A DNA stretch of 57,487 nt from DATEAV01 sp964575425 (lineage in GTDB: Bacteria > Chloroflexota > Anaerolineae > Anaerolineales > E44-bin32), in assembly GCA_964575425.1 (NCBI GenBank), contig CAZNRD010000019.1, positions 1-57,487 on the forward strand, in the 5' to 3' direction. Positions 25,762 through 34,532 of the stretch are shown here, in pieces. The notes under the pieces were generated by a model, which had not been told where the DNA came from, made no database searches, and saw nothing but the letters and a program-made list of their open reading frames with translations. Position 1 is the stretch's first letter. Each line of letters opens with the position of its first letter. The position numbers were made by a program, and so were the translations under genes.

Positions 25762-27339
25762 TCATGTTGTTGTCGTCAACCCGTATTCCACGCTGTCGGC
25801 CAGGGCAAGCCATGAGGCCTCAATGATGTTGGTGGATGCGCCGACTGTGCTCCAGGAGCGCTGGCCGTTGCAGGTGTCGATCAAGACGCGCGTCGTCGCC
25901 CGGGTTCCGTTTGACCCGTCGAGGATGCGGACTTTGTAGTCGATCAGTTGAAAAGCGTTCAAGGCTGGAAAGACCGGCGTGAGTGCCTTGCGCAGCGCTG
26001 CATCCAGAGCGTTGACCGGCCCATTGCCTTCTGCCGTGGCCTGCAGCACCGTATCGTTCACTCGCACCTTGATCGTTGCTTCGGCGAAGGAGTTTCGTCC
26101 CTGGCGGTGTTCGACCACGACGGCATAGTCCACCAACTGAAAGGGAGGCAGATACTCGGCGGACCGACGTCGCATGAGCAATGCCAGGGAGGCCTCGGCT
26201 GCCTCGAAGCAGAAGCCTCGCGCCTCAAGGGCCTTGATCTGGCTCAAGACTCCAGCCGCATGCTCTGCGGACCGAATCTCGATGCCCATCTCCTCGGCCT
26301 TGTTCAGCACGGTCCCCGTGCCGGCGAGCTCGCTCACAACCATGCGCGTGCGGTTGCCAACGAGCGAGGGGTCGATGTGTTGGTAGGAGCGGGGCTCGCG
26401 GCGCATGGCAGCGCCGTGGATGCCACCCTTGTGGGCAAAGGCGCTGCGCCCAACATAGGCCGAGTGCTCATCAAAGGCCAGATTGGCAACCTCCGCCACG
26501 AAGTGGGCTGCGTCGTAGAGGGACGACAGCGAGCCCTCGGGAAGGCAGCGCAGCCCCAACTTCAATTGCAGGCCGGGGATCACGGCGCATAGGTTTGCGT
26601 TTCCACATCGCTCGCCGTATCCATTGATGGTGCCCTGCACATGGACGGCACCGGCGCGCACGGCGGCCAGCGTGTTGGCGACGGCGCATTCCGCGTCATT
26701 GTGAGCGTGGATGCCTACCGGATGATTGAGCTCACGCAAGACGGCGCGCACGGTCTCATAGACTTCCCAGGGCATCGTGCCGCCATTGGTGTCGCAGAGC
26801 ACGATCGTTTCGGCTCCCCCCTGGATGGCGGCCCTCAGGCACTCCAGGGCATACTCCGGCTCGTCCTTGTAGCCGTCGAAGAAGTGCTCAGCGTCGTAGA
26901 TGACGCGCCGGTGGTGGGAGCGGAGAAAGGCCACGCTCTGACGGATCATGCGCAGGTTTTCGGCCAGGGAGGTGTGCAGCACGGAGGTGACATGGAGTGT
27001 CGAGGTCTTGCCCACCACGGTGCAGATGCGGGTGTTCGCTTCCAGGAGCGATCGGAGGTTGGAATCGGTTTCCACGCTCAGGTTGGCTCGTCGCGTGGCG
27101 CCGAAGGCGGCGACCTGCGCGCACTGCCATGGGAGGTTTTGAGCACGTTGGAAGAACTCCGCATCCTTAGGGTTGGATCCGGGCCATCCGCCTTCGATGA
27201 TGCTGACGCCGAGCTCATCGAGGCGACGGGCGATGCGCAGCTTATCCCCCACGGAAAGCGAGAGGCCCTCGCGCTGGGTTCCATCGCGCAGCGTGGTGTC
27301 GTAGATCTCCACCTGGCCCAAATGGGTCGGTTCAGTCAT
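25762..27339 (-). CDS. cimA: Citramalate synthase (isoleucine route)
   Basis: Condenses pyruvate and acetyl-CoA to citramalate, feeding isoleucine synthesis without threonine deaminase. The 525-residue protein belongs to the longer CimA group (TIGR00977 type): YDTTLRDGTQREGLSLSVGD, GVSIIEGGWPGSNPKD, DAEHFFDGYKDEPEYALE, LCDTNGGTMPWEV, GIHAHNDAECAVANTLAAV, INGYGERCGNANLCAVIPG and FAHKGGIHGAAMRR mark the HMGL TIM-barrel, and the LeuA-type dimer domain follows (about 385-520). GWPGSNPKD distinguishes it from LeuA proper. ATG 27339 overlaps the leuD stop by 8 nt. No ilvA is present in the window, consistent with this route. Confidence 0.9.
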   Translation of the reverse strand: MTEPTHLGQVEIYDTTLRDGTQREGLSLSVGDKLRIARRLDELGVSIIEGGWPGSNPKDAEFFQRAQNLPWQCAQVAAFGATRRANLSVETDSNLRSLLEANTRICTVVGKTSTLHVTSVLHTSLAENLRMIRQSVAFLRSHHRRVIYDAEHFFDGYKDEPEYALECLRAAIQGGAETIVLCDTNGGTMPWEVYETVRAVLRELNHPVGIHAHNDAECAVANTLAAVRAGAVHVQGTINGYGERCGNANLCAVIPGLQLKLGLRCLPEGSLSSLYDAAHFVAEVANLAFDEHSAYVGRSAFAHKGGIHGAAMRREPRSYQHIDPSLVGNRTRMVVSELAGTGTVLNKAEEMGIEIRSAEHAAGVLSQIKALEARGFCFEAAEASLALLMRRRSAEYLPPFQLVDYAVVVEHRQGRNSFAEATIKVRVNDTVLQATAEGNGPVNALDAALRKALTPVFPALNAFQLIDYKVRILDGSNGTRATTRVLIDTCNGQRSWSTVGASTNIIEASWLALADSVEYGLTTTT

Positions 27340-27925
27340 GGGCGTGTGCCGCCTCGTAGGCCGAGATCCGATCGTCAAGGGAGAGCAGGTAGTCCATCGG
27401 GTCCATGCCCGCCAGCAGGCAGTGTTTGGCAAAGGCATCGATGGGGAAGTGGACGATGCTTCCGTCCGGCATGGTCACAGTCTGGTGTGTGAGGTCGACC
27501 GTGATGTGTGCGCGCCCGGCGGCTCGAACGGTGGCGAGCAGATGCGCGTGGGCCTGCCTCTCAAACTGCACAGGCAGCAGCCCGTTCTGAAGCGCGTTGG
27601 CGTGGAAGATGTCCCCGAAGGACCTGGCGATCACAGCGCGAACCCCCCAATCGCGCAGTGCCCAGACGGCGTGTTCCCGCGAGGAACCACACCCGAAGTT
27701 GCTTCCGGCGAGCAAGATGGTCGCGCCCTGAGCCTCGGGTTGGTTGAGGGGGAAGTCGGGGTCAGGGGAGCCATCGGGCAGAAGGCGCCAGTCGGCGAAG
27801 AGGCACTCGCCCAGGCCGCCTTTTCCAGTGACCTTGAGAAAGCGGCCGGGGATGATCTGGTCGGTGTTGATGTCGTCGATCGGCAAGGCGACGACCTGCG
27901 AAGTCAAGGTGGTGAAGCGCTCCAC
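27332..27925 (-). CDS. leuD: 3-isopropylmalate dehydratase small subunit
   Basis: Swivel-domain partner of LeuC in isomerising 2- to 3-isopropylmalate. The 197-residue product has the typical TSQVVALPIDDINTDQIIPG start, LLAGSNFGCGSSREHAVWAL and VIARSFGDIFHANALQNGLLP. GTG 27925 follows GAGAGAGAAC. The gene lies 79 nt after leuC and overlaps cimA by 8 nt. Confidence 0.95.
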   Translation of the reverse strand: MERFTTLTSQVVALPIDDINTDQIIPGRFLKVTGKGGLGECLFADWRLLPDGSPDPDFPLNQPEAQGATILLAGSNFGCGSSREHAVWALRDWGVRAVIARSFGDIFHANALQNGLLPVQFERQAHAHLLATVRAAGRAHITVDLTHQTVTMPDGSIVHFPIDAFAKHCLLAGMDPMDYLLSLDDRISAYEAAHAHD

Positions 27926-28004
27926 GGTTCTCTCTCTCAGGTCCCAACCTCTGTCCCAATCGGCGCCGCAGTCGCGGCGTTCGACCGCGTGGTGTCATCC
28001 GCTC

Positions 28005-29414
28005 CTATAGAAGCGTGCGCACGTCGCTGATGCAGCCCCTGACGGCGGCCGCGGCCGCCGTCAGGGGAGAACCCAGAAAAGTCCTTCCGCCTCGGCCCTG
28101 GCGGCCTTCGAAGTTGCGGTTGCTGGTGCTAAGCGCATACTGGCCGGGTTGGAGTTGGTCGCCGTTCATGGCGATGCACATCGAGCAGCCCGGTTCCCGC
28201 CATTCGGCACCGGCCTCCAGGAAGACGCGGTGGAGGCCCTCTGATTCGGCTGCGCGTTTGACAGCACGTGAGCCCGGAACGACCAGCACTCTCACATCTG
28301 GTGCCACCCTCCGCCGCCTCATCAGCGAAGCGGCCAGACGCAGGTCTGACAACCGCCCGTTGGTGCACGAACCGATGAAGACGACGTCGATCTTGTGGCC
28401 CAACAGGGCTCTGCCCGGTTCCAGGCTCATGTAACGCAGCGCTTTCGTCAGGCTGTCTCGCTGAACCGGATCGGTCACCTCGTCGGGGCTCGGGATTGGG
28501 TCGGTGATGCTGCCTGCCATGGCGGGGTTGGTGCCGTAGGTGATCATCGGTCCGACGGAGGAAACGTCAAAGGTGACCGAGCGATCGTAGGAGGCACCCT
28601 CGTCTGTGGGAAGACGCTGCCAACGGGCCAGGGCTGCCTCCCAGGCTTCGCCCTTGGGCACGAACTCCCTGCCGGCCAGATATTGAAAGGTGACCTCATC
28701 GGGTGCGATCAACCCGGCCCGCGCCCCCGCCTCAATCGACATATTGCAGATCGTCATGCGCGCCTCGACGTCCAGGCTGCGGATGACGTCCCCGGTGTAC
28801 TCGATGACGGAGCCCGTCCCGCCGCCGGTGCCGATCTTGGAGATTACAAAGAGGATGAGGTCCTTGGCGGTGACCCCAGGGGCGAGGGATCCTTCGATGC
28901 GGATCTCAAGGGACTTCGGCTTGTGCTGAAGAAGGCACTGGGTGGCCAGGGCATGCCCAACTTCACTCGTGCCGATGCCAAAGGCCAGAGCTCCCAACGC
29001 GCCGTGAGTGGACGTGTGGCTGTCGCCGCATGCGACGGTCATTCCGGGGTGAATCCATCCCTGTTCCGGGGCGATCACGTGCACGATGCCTTGTGCCGGA
29101 TGATGCGCGGGGTAGAGGCGGATGCCAAAATCGTCACAGTTGCGTTCCAGTTGACGGAGTTGGCGGCCCGCGGCCTCCTCGATGGAGGCCAGCCCTCCCG
29201 GCTGCGTGGGCACGAGGTGGTCCATTGTGGCCACGGCCCTGTCCGGCCGGCGCACCCGCAGCCCCCGGGCGCGCAGTTCGGCGAAGGCCTGGGGAGAGGT
29301 CACCTCATGGAGCAGGTGAAGGTCGAGGTACAGGACAGCCGGGAAGCCCGGTTCATGGGCAACCACGTGGTCGTCCCAGATCTTCTCAAACAGCGTTCTG
29401 GGGTTGGATGCCAC
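28005..29414 (-). CDS. leuC: 3-isopropylmalate dehydratase large subunit
   Basis: Aconitase-family [4Fe-4S] subunit; with LeuD it catalyses the leucine-pathway isomerisation and, with citramalate, the matching isoleucine step. The 469-residue protein has LFEKIWDDHVV, YLDLHLLHEVTSPQAF, HPGMTVACGDSHTSTHGALG, FIGSCTNGRLSDLR and EPGCSMCIAMNGDQL, which together provide the three cluster Cys residues. GTG 29414 lies 3 nt after the leuA stop. Full-length, bacterial LeuC1 type. Confidence 0.95.
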   Translation of the reverse strand: MASNPRTLFEKIWDDHVVAHEPGFPAVLYLDLHLLHEVTSPQAFAELRARGLRVRRPDRAVATMDHLVPTQPGGLASIEEAAGRQLRQLERNCDDFGIRLYPAHHPAQGIVHVIAPEQGWIHPGMTVACGDSHTSTHGALGALAFGIGTSEVGHALATQCLLQHKPKSLEIRIEGSLAPGVTAKDLILFVISKIGTGGGTGSVIEYTGDVIRSLDVEARMTICNMSIEAGARAGLIAPDEVTFQYLAGREFVPKGEAWEAALARWQRLPTDEGASYDRSVTFDVSSVGPMITYGTNPAMAGSITDPIPSPDEVTDPVQRDSLTKALRYMSLEPGRALLGHKIDVVFIGSCTNGRLSDLRLAASLMRRRRVAPDVRVLVVPGSRAVKRAAESEGLHRVFLEAGAEWREPGCSMCIAMNGDQLQPGQYALSTSNRNFEGRQGRGGRTFLGSPLTAAAAAVRGCISDVRTLL

Positions 29415-29417
29415 TGC

Positions 29418-31064
29418 TCATCCCGTCTGCGCCGCAATGGGAGGGGCGCGGTCTGGTCGGACGGTCTCCGGCCGGCGCTCGAGCGTCAGCATCTTGTTGA
29501 GGGCAGCCAGATAGGCCTTGGCGCTGGCCACGACGATGTCCGTGTCGGCGCCATAGCCGCTGTAGGTTCTGGACAGGTCCTCCTCTCGCTGTGCGTGCTT
29601 GGAGGCAGTGCTGTCCGAAGGCTGGATGCGCACGGTTACTTCTCCCTGGGCATCGATCCCTTCGGTCACAGCGCGGATGGAGAACTCCGTCAGCCTGTTG
29701 GGAGCGGACACAATCCGATCGATCGCCTTGTAGGTGGCGTCCACGGGCCCTGTCCCGATGCTGGCGGATACATGTCTCTGTCCGTCCGGACCGACCAGAC
29801 GGACGGTGGCAGTGGGCAGGCCCATCGTGCCACATGTCACCTGCAATCCGTCCAACGCGAAGACTGCGTGAGGCTGGTAGAGTTCGTCGGTGACCAGCGC
29901 CTCCAGATCGGCGTCGGTCACTTCTTTCTTCTTGTCGGCCAGAGCCTTGAAGCGGGCAAATGCCCGGTCGAGTTCGCTATCGCTGAGCTTGAACCCCAGG
30001 TCTAACAGGCGGGCGGAGAAGGCGTGCCGGCCAGAGTGCTTGCCGAGCACCAGGCGGCTCTGAGTCAACCCGACCATTTCAGGACGCATGATCTCGTAGG
30101 TTGCCTGATGCTTGAGCACACCGTCTTGATGGATACCCGCTTCGTGTGCAAAGGCATTGGCTCCGACGACTGGCTTGTTGGGAGGCACCACGATGCCGGT
30201 GTAGTGGCTGACCAGCCTGCTGACGCGGGTGATCTGCGTCGTGTCGATCCCGGTCTCCAGGCCGAACAGAGGGCGGCGCGTGTGCAGCGCCATGACGACT
30301 TCTTCCAGGGAGGCGTTGCCGGCCCGCTCGCCGATGCCGTTCACGGTGACTTCGACCTGTCGGGCGCCGGCGCCGATCCCGGCCAGGGAGTTTGCGGTGG
30401 CCAGGCCCAGGTCGTCGTGGCAATGGACAGAGAGGACGATGTCTTCGGAGGAAGGCAGGCGCTGGATGATGGTGGCGATCAGGGTGCCAAATTCACTGGG
30501 TGTGCTGTACCCCACGGTGTCGGGGATGTTGAGGGTGCTGGCACCGGCTCGCACGACCTCCGCGAGCAACATGCAAAGGAAATCCGGATCGCTGCGCGCG
30601 GCGTCCTCGGGGCTGAACTCGACGTCACGGCAAAGCCGCCTGGCATAGCGCACCATCTCGACGGCGCGCTTCAGCACCTCCTCCGGAGTCAAGCGCAGCT
30701 TGTGCTTCATGTGAATTTCCGAGGTGGCGAGGAAGGTGTGAATGCGCGGGTGGAGGGCGTAGCGGACAGCCTCCCATGCCATATCGATGTCCGCCGGTGT
30801 AGCCCGCGCCAGCCCACAGATGACGGGTGGGGATCCGCGGGGGCCGGGGAGATTGCCGATCTCCTGAGCGATTCGGCGCACGGCCTCAAGGTCGTCGGGG
30901 GAGGCGGCCGGGAAACCGGCTTCGATCACATCGACGCCCAGTTGGGCCAGGGCGCGCGCGATTTCCAGCTTCTCGGCTGAACTCAGGGTGGCGCCGGGGG
31001 ATTGCTCTCCGTCGCGCAGCGTTGTGTCGAAGACCCGGACGTAGTTCCCTTTGGCCGATCCCAT
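29418..31064 (-). CDS. leuA: 2-isopropylmalate synthase
   Basis: First committed enzyme of leucine synthesis (acetyl-CoA plus 2-oxoisovalerate). The 548-residue product has the HMGL barrel with VFDTTLRDGEQSPGATLSSA (about 10-29), IEAGFPAASPDD, VHCHDDLGLATANSLAGI, NGIGERAGNASLEEVVMAL and ANAFAHEAGIHQDGVLKH, then the C-terminal regulatory domain (about 395-520), where leucine feedback binding is expected. A basic, unstructured tail ends it. ATG 31064 follows GGAGGAACGCAA. Gap to ilvC is 27 nt. Confidence 0.95.
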   Translation of the reverse strand: MGSAKGNYVRVFDTTLRDGEQSPGATLSSAEKLEIARALAQLGVDVIEAGFPAASPDDLEAVRRIAQEIGNLPGPRGSPPVICGLARATPADIDMAWEAVRYALHPRIHTFLATSEIHMKHKLRLTPEEVLKRAVEMVRYARRLCRDVEFSPEDAARSDPDFLCMLLAEVVRAGASTLNIPDTVGYSTPSEFGTLIATIIQRLPSSEDIVLSVHCHDDLGLATANSLAGIGAGARQVEVTVNGIGERAGNASLEEVVMALHTRRPLFGLETGIDTTQITRVSRLVSHYTGIVVPPNKPVVGANAFAHEAGIHQDGVLKHQATYEIMRPEMVGLTQSRLVLGKHSGRHAFSARLLDLGFKLSDSELDRAFARFKALADKKKEVTDADLEALVTDELYQPHAVFALDGLQVTCGTMGLPTATVRLVGPDGQRHVSASIGTGPVDATYKAIDRIVSAPNRLTEFSIRAVTEGIDAQGEVTVRIQPSDSTASKHAQREEDLSRTYSGYGADTDIVVASAKAYLAALNKMLTLERRPETVRPDRAPPIAAQTG

Positions 31065-31091
31065 TTGCGTTCCTCCGCCAGCCTCTGCGCC

Positions 31092-32105
31092 TCAATCCGC
31101 AGCCGGAATGGTCACAGGGTCCAGGAAGGGCATCATTTTCCGCAGGCGCGCGCCGACCTGCTCGATGAGATGCTCTTGCTCGAGGCGCCGCTGCTGCCCA
31201 AACCAGGGAAGGCCTGCTTCGTTTTCGGCAATCCACTTCCGGGCGTAGGTGCCATCCTGGATTTCTTCGAGCAGTCTGCGCATTTCTTCCCTGGTTGCTT
31301 CCGTCACCAGGCGGGGCCCGGCAGTGTAGTCGCCATGTTCGGCGGTGTCGCTGACGGAGTGGCGCATGTAGTTCAGCCCGCCGCGATACATCAGATCGAC
31401 GATCAGTTTGAGCTCATGCATACACTCGAAATAGGCAATCTCCGGCTGGTAGCCTGCAGCGACCAGGGTTTCGAAGGCAGCCTTGATCAGAGCAGAGACA
31501 CCTCCACACAGAACCGCCTGCTCGCCAAACAGATCGGTTTCGGTCTCCTCGGCAAAGGTGGTCTCGATGACGCCGGCGCGCGTGGCGCCGAGGGCCCTGG
31601 CATACGACAGCGCCACATCCCGGGCGAGGCCGCTCACGTTCTGGTGGACGGCGAGGAGCGCCGGCGTGCCCTGGCCAGCCTGGAAGACCTCGCGGACGCG
31701 GTGCCCCGGGGCCTTGGGCGCCACCATCACCACGTCGACATCGGATCGCGGCTGGATGGTGCCAAAGCGGATGTTGAAGCCGTGGCTGAACATCAGTGTC
31801 TTGCCGGCTCGCAGGTGGGGGGCTACATCTTCGTAGTAGACCCGCGGCTGCGTGCTGTCGGGGATCAGCATCACGACCACGTCCGCCCAGGCTGCCACCT
31901 CGGGGATGTCCCCGGCCTTCAAGCCTTCCGCCTCGACTCTGGCCGCTGTCTTGCTGCCGGGCCTGAGCCCCACGCGTACGTGAACCCCACTGTCGCGCAG
32001 GTTGAGGGCGTGAGCATGGCCCTGGGAACCGTAACCGATCACGGCCACTTGCCTGGCCTGGATCAACCCCAGGTCCGCGTCTGCATCGTAGTACAGGATG
32101 GGCAT
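31092..32105 (-). CDS. ilvC: Ketol-acid reductoisomerase, class I
   Basis: Rearranges and reduces acetolactate and acetohydroxybutyrate. The 337-residue length is that of the short class I enzyme. Visible: VAVIGYGSQGHAHALNLRDSG (Rossmann loop), GLRPGSKTAARV (the Arg and Ser suggest NADPH preference), VAPKAPGHRVREVF, QNVSGLARDVALSYA, the metal-binding TETDLFGEQAVLCGG, and YFECMHELKLIVDLMYRGGL. ATG 32105 (MPILYYDADAD) follows GAGGACAGAAC; longer readings add unrelated residues. It lies 31 nt after ilvN. Confidence 0.95.
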   Translation of the reverse strand: MPILYYDADADLGLIQARQVAVIGYGSQGHAHALNLRDSGVHVRVGLRPGSKTAARVEAEGLKAGDIPEVAAWADVVVMLIPDSTQPRVYYEDVAPHLRAGKTLMFSHGFNIRFGTIQPRSDVDVVMVAPKAPGHRVREVFQAGQGTPALLAVHQNVSGLARDVALSYARALGATRAGVIETTFAEETETDLFGEQAVLCGGVSALIKAAFETLVAAGYQPEIAYFECMHELKLIVDLMYRGGLNYMRHSVSDTAEHGDYTAGPRLVTEATREEMRRLLEEIQDGTYARKWIAENEAGLPWFGQQRRLEQEHLIEQVGARLRKMMPFLDPVTIPAAD

Positions 32106-32136
32106 GTTCTGTCCTCTGCGCTGCTGCCCGAGACAA

Positions 32137-32709
32137 TCAGACAGCAGCCACCTCCGATGCTGGTTCGCCTGCGCCTCCCGCTTGGATGGCAGGCGCTCCC
32201 ATACAGCGCCGCATGGCCACCCGTCCGGTGCAAACCATCTCATGGATTCCAAAGGGGCGCAGTACTTCGATCAGGCCTTGTATCTTGTCGTCGGTTCCGG
32301 TGATCTCTAGGATGAGGGCCTCGGGTCCGATGTCGACGATGCGGGCGCGGAAGACTTCGCAGATCTGCAGAACCTGAGCACGAGTGCCGACATCGGCAGA
32401 GATCTTGATCAGGGCGAGGTCGCGGGCCACCATGGGCGCATCGGAAATCTCCTCCACGCGCAGCACATTGACCAGCTTGCACAGGTTGGCCTCCAGAGTG
32501 CGGGCCATGTAGTCGTCCATGGAGGTGACGATGGTCATGCGCGAGACCCCCGGTTGCTCGGTGTGCCCGACGGTGAGGGACTCGATATTGAAGGCCCGAC
32601 GGCGAAAGAGGGACGCCACGCGGTTGAGCACGCCAGGCTTGTCTTCGACAAGAGCGACGAACGTGCGTTGTCGTGGGCTCTGGGAATGCGGAAGGGAGAC
32701 GGCCTGCAT
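32137..32709 (-). CDS. ilvN: Acetolactate synthase small (regulatory) subunit
   Basis: Regulatory partner of IlvB, giving it valine sensitivity. The 190-residue product has an N-terminal ACT domain (about 15-90: FVALVEDKPGVLNRVASLFR, FNIESLTVGHTEQPGVSRMT) and the C-terminal small-subunit domain (ARDLALIKISADVGTRAQVL, FRARIVDIGPEALILEITG). It follows ilvB by 14 nt. Confidence 0.95.
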   Translation of the reverse strand: MQAVSLPHSQSPRQRTFVALVEDKPGVLNRVASLFRRRAFNIESLTVGHTEQPGVSRMTIVTSMDDYMARTLEANLCKLVNVLRVEEISDAPMVARDLALIKISADVGTRAQVLQICEVFRARIVDIGPEALILEITGTDDKIQGLIEVLRPFGIHEMVCTGRVAMRRCMGAPAIQAGGAGEPASEVAAV

Positions 32710-32723
32710 GATTCCCGCCCCTC

Positions 32724-34427
32724 TCAGCCGGCGGTCTCGGTGACCGGGCTTGGACGCCGAATCATCGCACGCAGGTCCGCTCCGGCGGGTACCATGGGAT
32801 AGACACAGTCCTCTGGTTCCACCTTGAAGTCGATGATGACAGTGCCGTTGGTGTGGCGTGCGAACCGGACCGCTTCTTCGATCTGGTCCCGGCGTTCCAC
32901 CCGCATACCTTTCAGTCCGTGCGCCTCCGCCAGTTTGGCGAAGTCCGGGCTGACCAGCGGGGTGGCGGTATAGCGACGTTCATAGAAGAACTCCTGCCAC
33001 TGGCGCACCATGCCCAGGTAGCCGTTGTTGATCAGGGCGATGTTGAGCTTGATGCCTTCCTGCACACAGGTCGCCAGCTCGGCCTGTGTCATCTGAAAAC
33101 CCCCGTCGCCGGCGATGACCCAGACTTCCATCTCCGGCCTGGCGAAGTGCGCGCCAATGGCCGCTGGCAGGGCGAACCCCATGGTTCCCAGACCGCCCGA
33201 GGTGATCCGGGTGCGGGGCTCGTCATGGTGGTAGTACTGCGCTGCCCACATCTGGTTCTGCCCCACGTCGGTGACGACCAGAGCCTTGCCCCGGGTGATA
33301 CGCCAGAGATCGTGCAGGACATGAGCGGCGTAGAGCCGCCCATCGTCTGGCGTGTTCGGGATATGGCCTTGAGCTGACTCGGCCTTGAGTTCCGCGACAT
33401 ACGCCAGCCATGCATCGTGTCGCAACGTGGGCAAGGATGGCAGCAGCGATCGCAGCGCCTCCCCCAGGTCGGCGATGATGGCGACGTCGACCCTCACATT
33501 CTTGTTGACCTCGGAAGGGTCGACCTCGATGTGGACCTTGCGGGCATTGACGGCGAAGGCCTTCAGGTCGCCGGTAACCCGGTCGTCGAAACGCATGCCC
33601 AGGGCCAGGAGCAGGTCGGCCTCCTGAATGGCGATGTTGGCGCAGGTGTGGCCGTGCATTCCCATCATGCCCAGGCTCAGTTCGTGGCCAGCCGGGAAGG
33701 CGCCAATGCCGAGCAGGGTCGTGGCCACGGGCGTGTGCGTTCTCTCGGCCAATTGCACCAGCTCGTCGGTGGCCCCGCACATGACGACGCCGTGGCCCGC
33801 CAGGATCACCGGCCGCTCAGCTGCCTCGATCAGTTGCTTCGCGCGCTGGAGATCCTCGTGCCGCGGCCGACGGACCGGCGTCAATCCCGGCAGGGGAGGC
33901 GGTGCGTCGTGATGATGGAAGTCCGTGGTGGCCGCCTGGGCATCCTTGGTGATATCCACCAAGACGGGTCCGGGCCGCCCGGAACGGGCGATGTGGAAGG
34001 CTTCGCGAAGCGCCGGGGCGATGTCTTCCACACGTGTAATCAGGTAGTTGTGCTTGGTAATCGGGAGGGTGATCCCTGTGATGTCGATCTCCTGGAAGGC
34101 ATCGCGGCCGATGGCGCTCGATGCGACCTGTCCGGTGAGGCATACGATTGGGGAGGAGTCGAGCATCGCGGTGGCGATGCCGGTGACCAGATTGGTGGCA
34201 CCGGGACCGGAGGTGGCGATCGCCACTCCCACATTGCCGGAGGCCCGCGCGTAGCCATCCGCCATGTGAGCCGCTCCCTGCTCGTGACGCACCAGAACAT
34301 GGCGCACCGGGTAGTTGGGCATGGCATCGTAGATCGGCAGGATGGCCCCTCCGGGGAAGCCGAATACGATCTCAACCCCTTCCCGGACAAGGACTTCCCA
34401 GACGATTTGAGCACCCGTCCTCTTCAC
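32724..34427 (-). CDS. ilvB: Acetolactate synthase large (catalytic) subunit
   Basis: TPP- and FAD-dependent first common step of branched-chain synthesis. The 567-residue protein has the catalytic Glu in LVRHEQGAAHMADGYARAS (about 45-63), SGPGATNLVTGIATA, the FAD region LALGMRFDDRVTGDL, and the TPP/Mg motif GDGGFQMTQAELATC followed by NIALINNGYLGMVRQWQ. GTG 34427 lies behind AGGGAGGACTGGGTC. It follows ilvD by 105 nt. Confidence 0.95.
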   Translation of the reverse strand: MKRTGAQIVWEVLVREGVEIVFGFPGGAILPIYDAMPNYPVRHVLVRHEQGAAHMADGYARASGNVGVAIATSGPGATNLVTGIATAMLDSSPIVCLTGQVASSAIGRDAFQEIDITGITLPITKHNYLITRVEDIAPALREAFHIARSGRPGPVLVDITKDAQAATTDFHHHDAPPPLPGLTPVRRPRHEDLQRAKQLIEAAERPVILAGHGVVMCGATDELVQLAERTHTPVATTLLGIGAFPAGHELSLGMMGMHGHTCANIAIQEADLLLALGMRFDDRVTGDLKAFAVNARKVHIEVDPSEVNKNVRVDVAIIADLGEALRSLLPSLPTLRHDAWLAYVAELKAESAQGHIPNTPDDGRLYAAHVLHDLWRITRGKALVVTDVGQNQMWAAQYYHHDEPRTRITSGGLGTMGFALPAAIGAHFARPEMEVWVIAGDGGFQMTQAELATCVQEGIKLNIALINNGYLGMVRQWQEFFYERRYTATPLVSPDFAKLAEAHGLKGMRVERRDQIEEAVRFARHTNGTVIIDFKVEPEDCVYPMVPAGADLRAMIRRPSPVTETAG

Positions 34428-34532
34428 GACCCAGTCCTCCCTTCTGCGCCTTAGCTGTGCTCTGCTCAGCCCGGCCGAGCCTCCTGACGACGAGCCCCTG
34501 GTGGGTTGATGAGCCCCGAGAGGTTCACCGCC

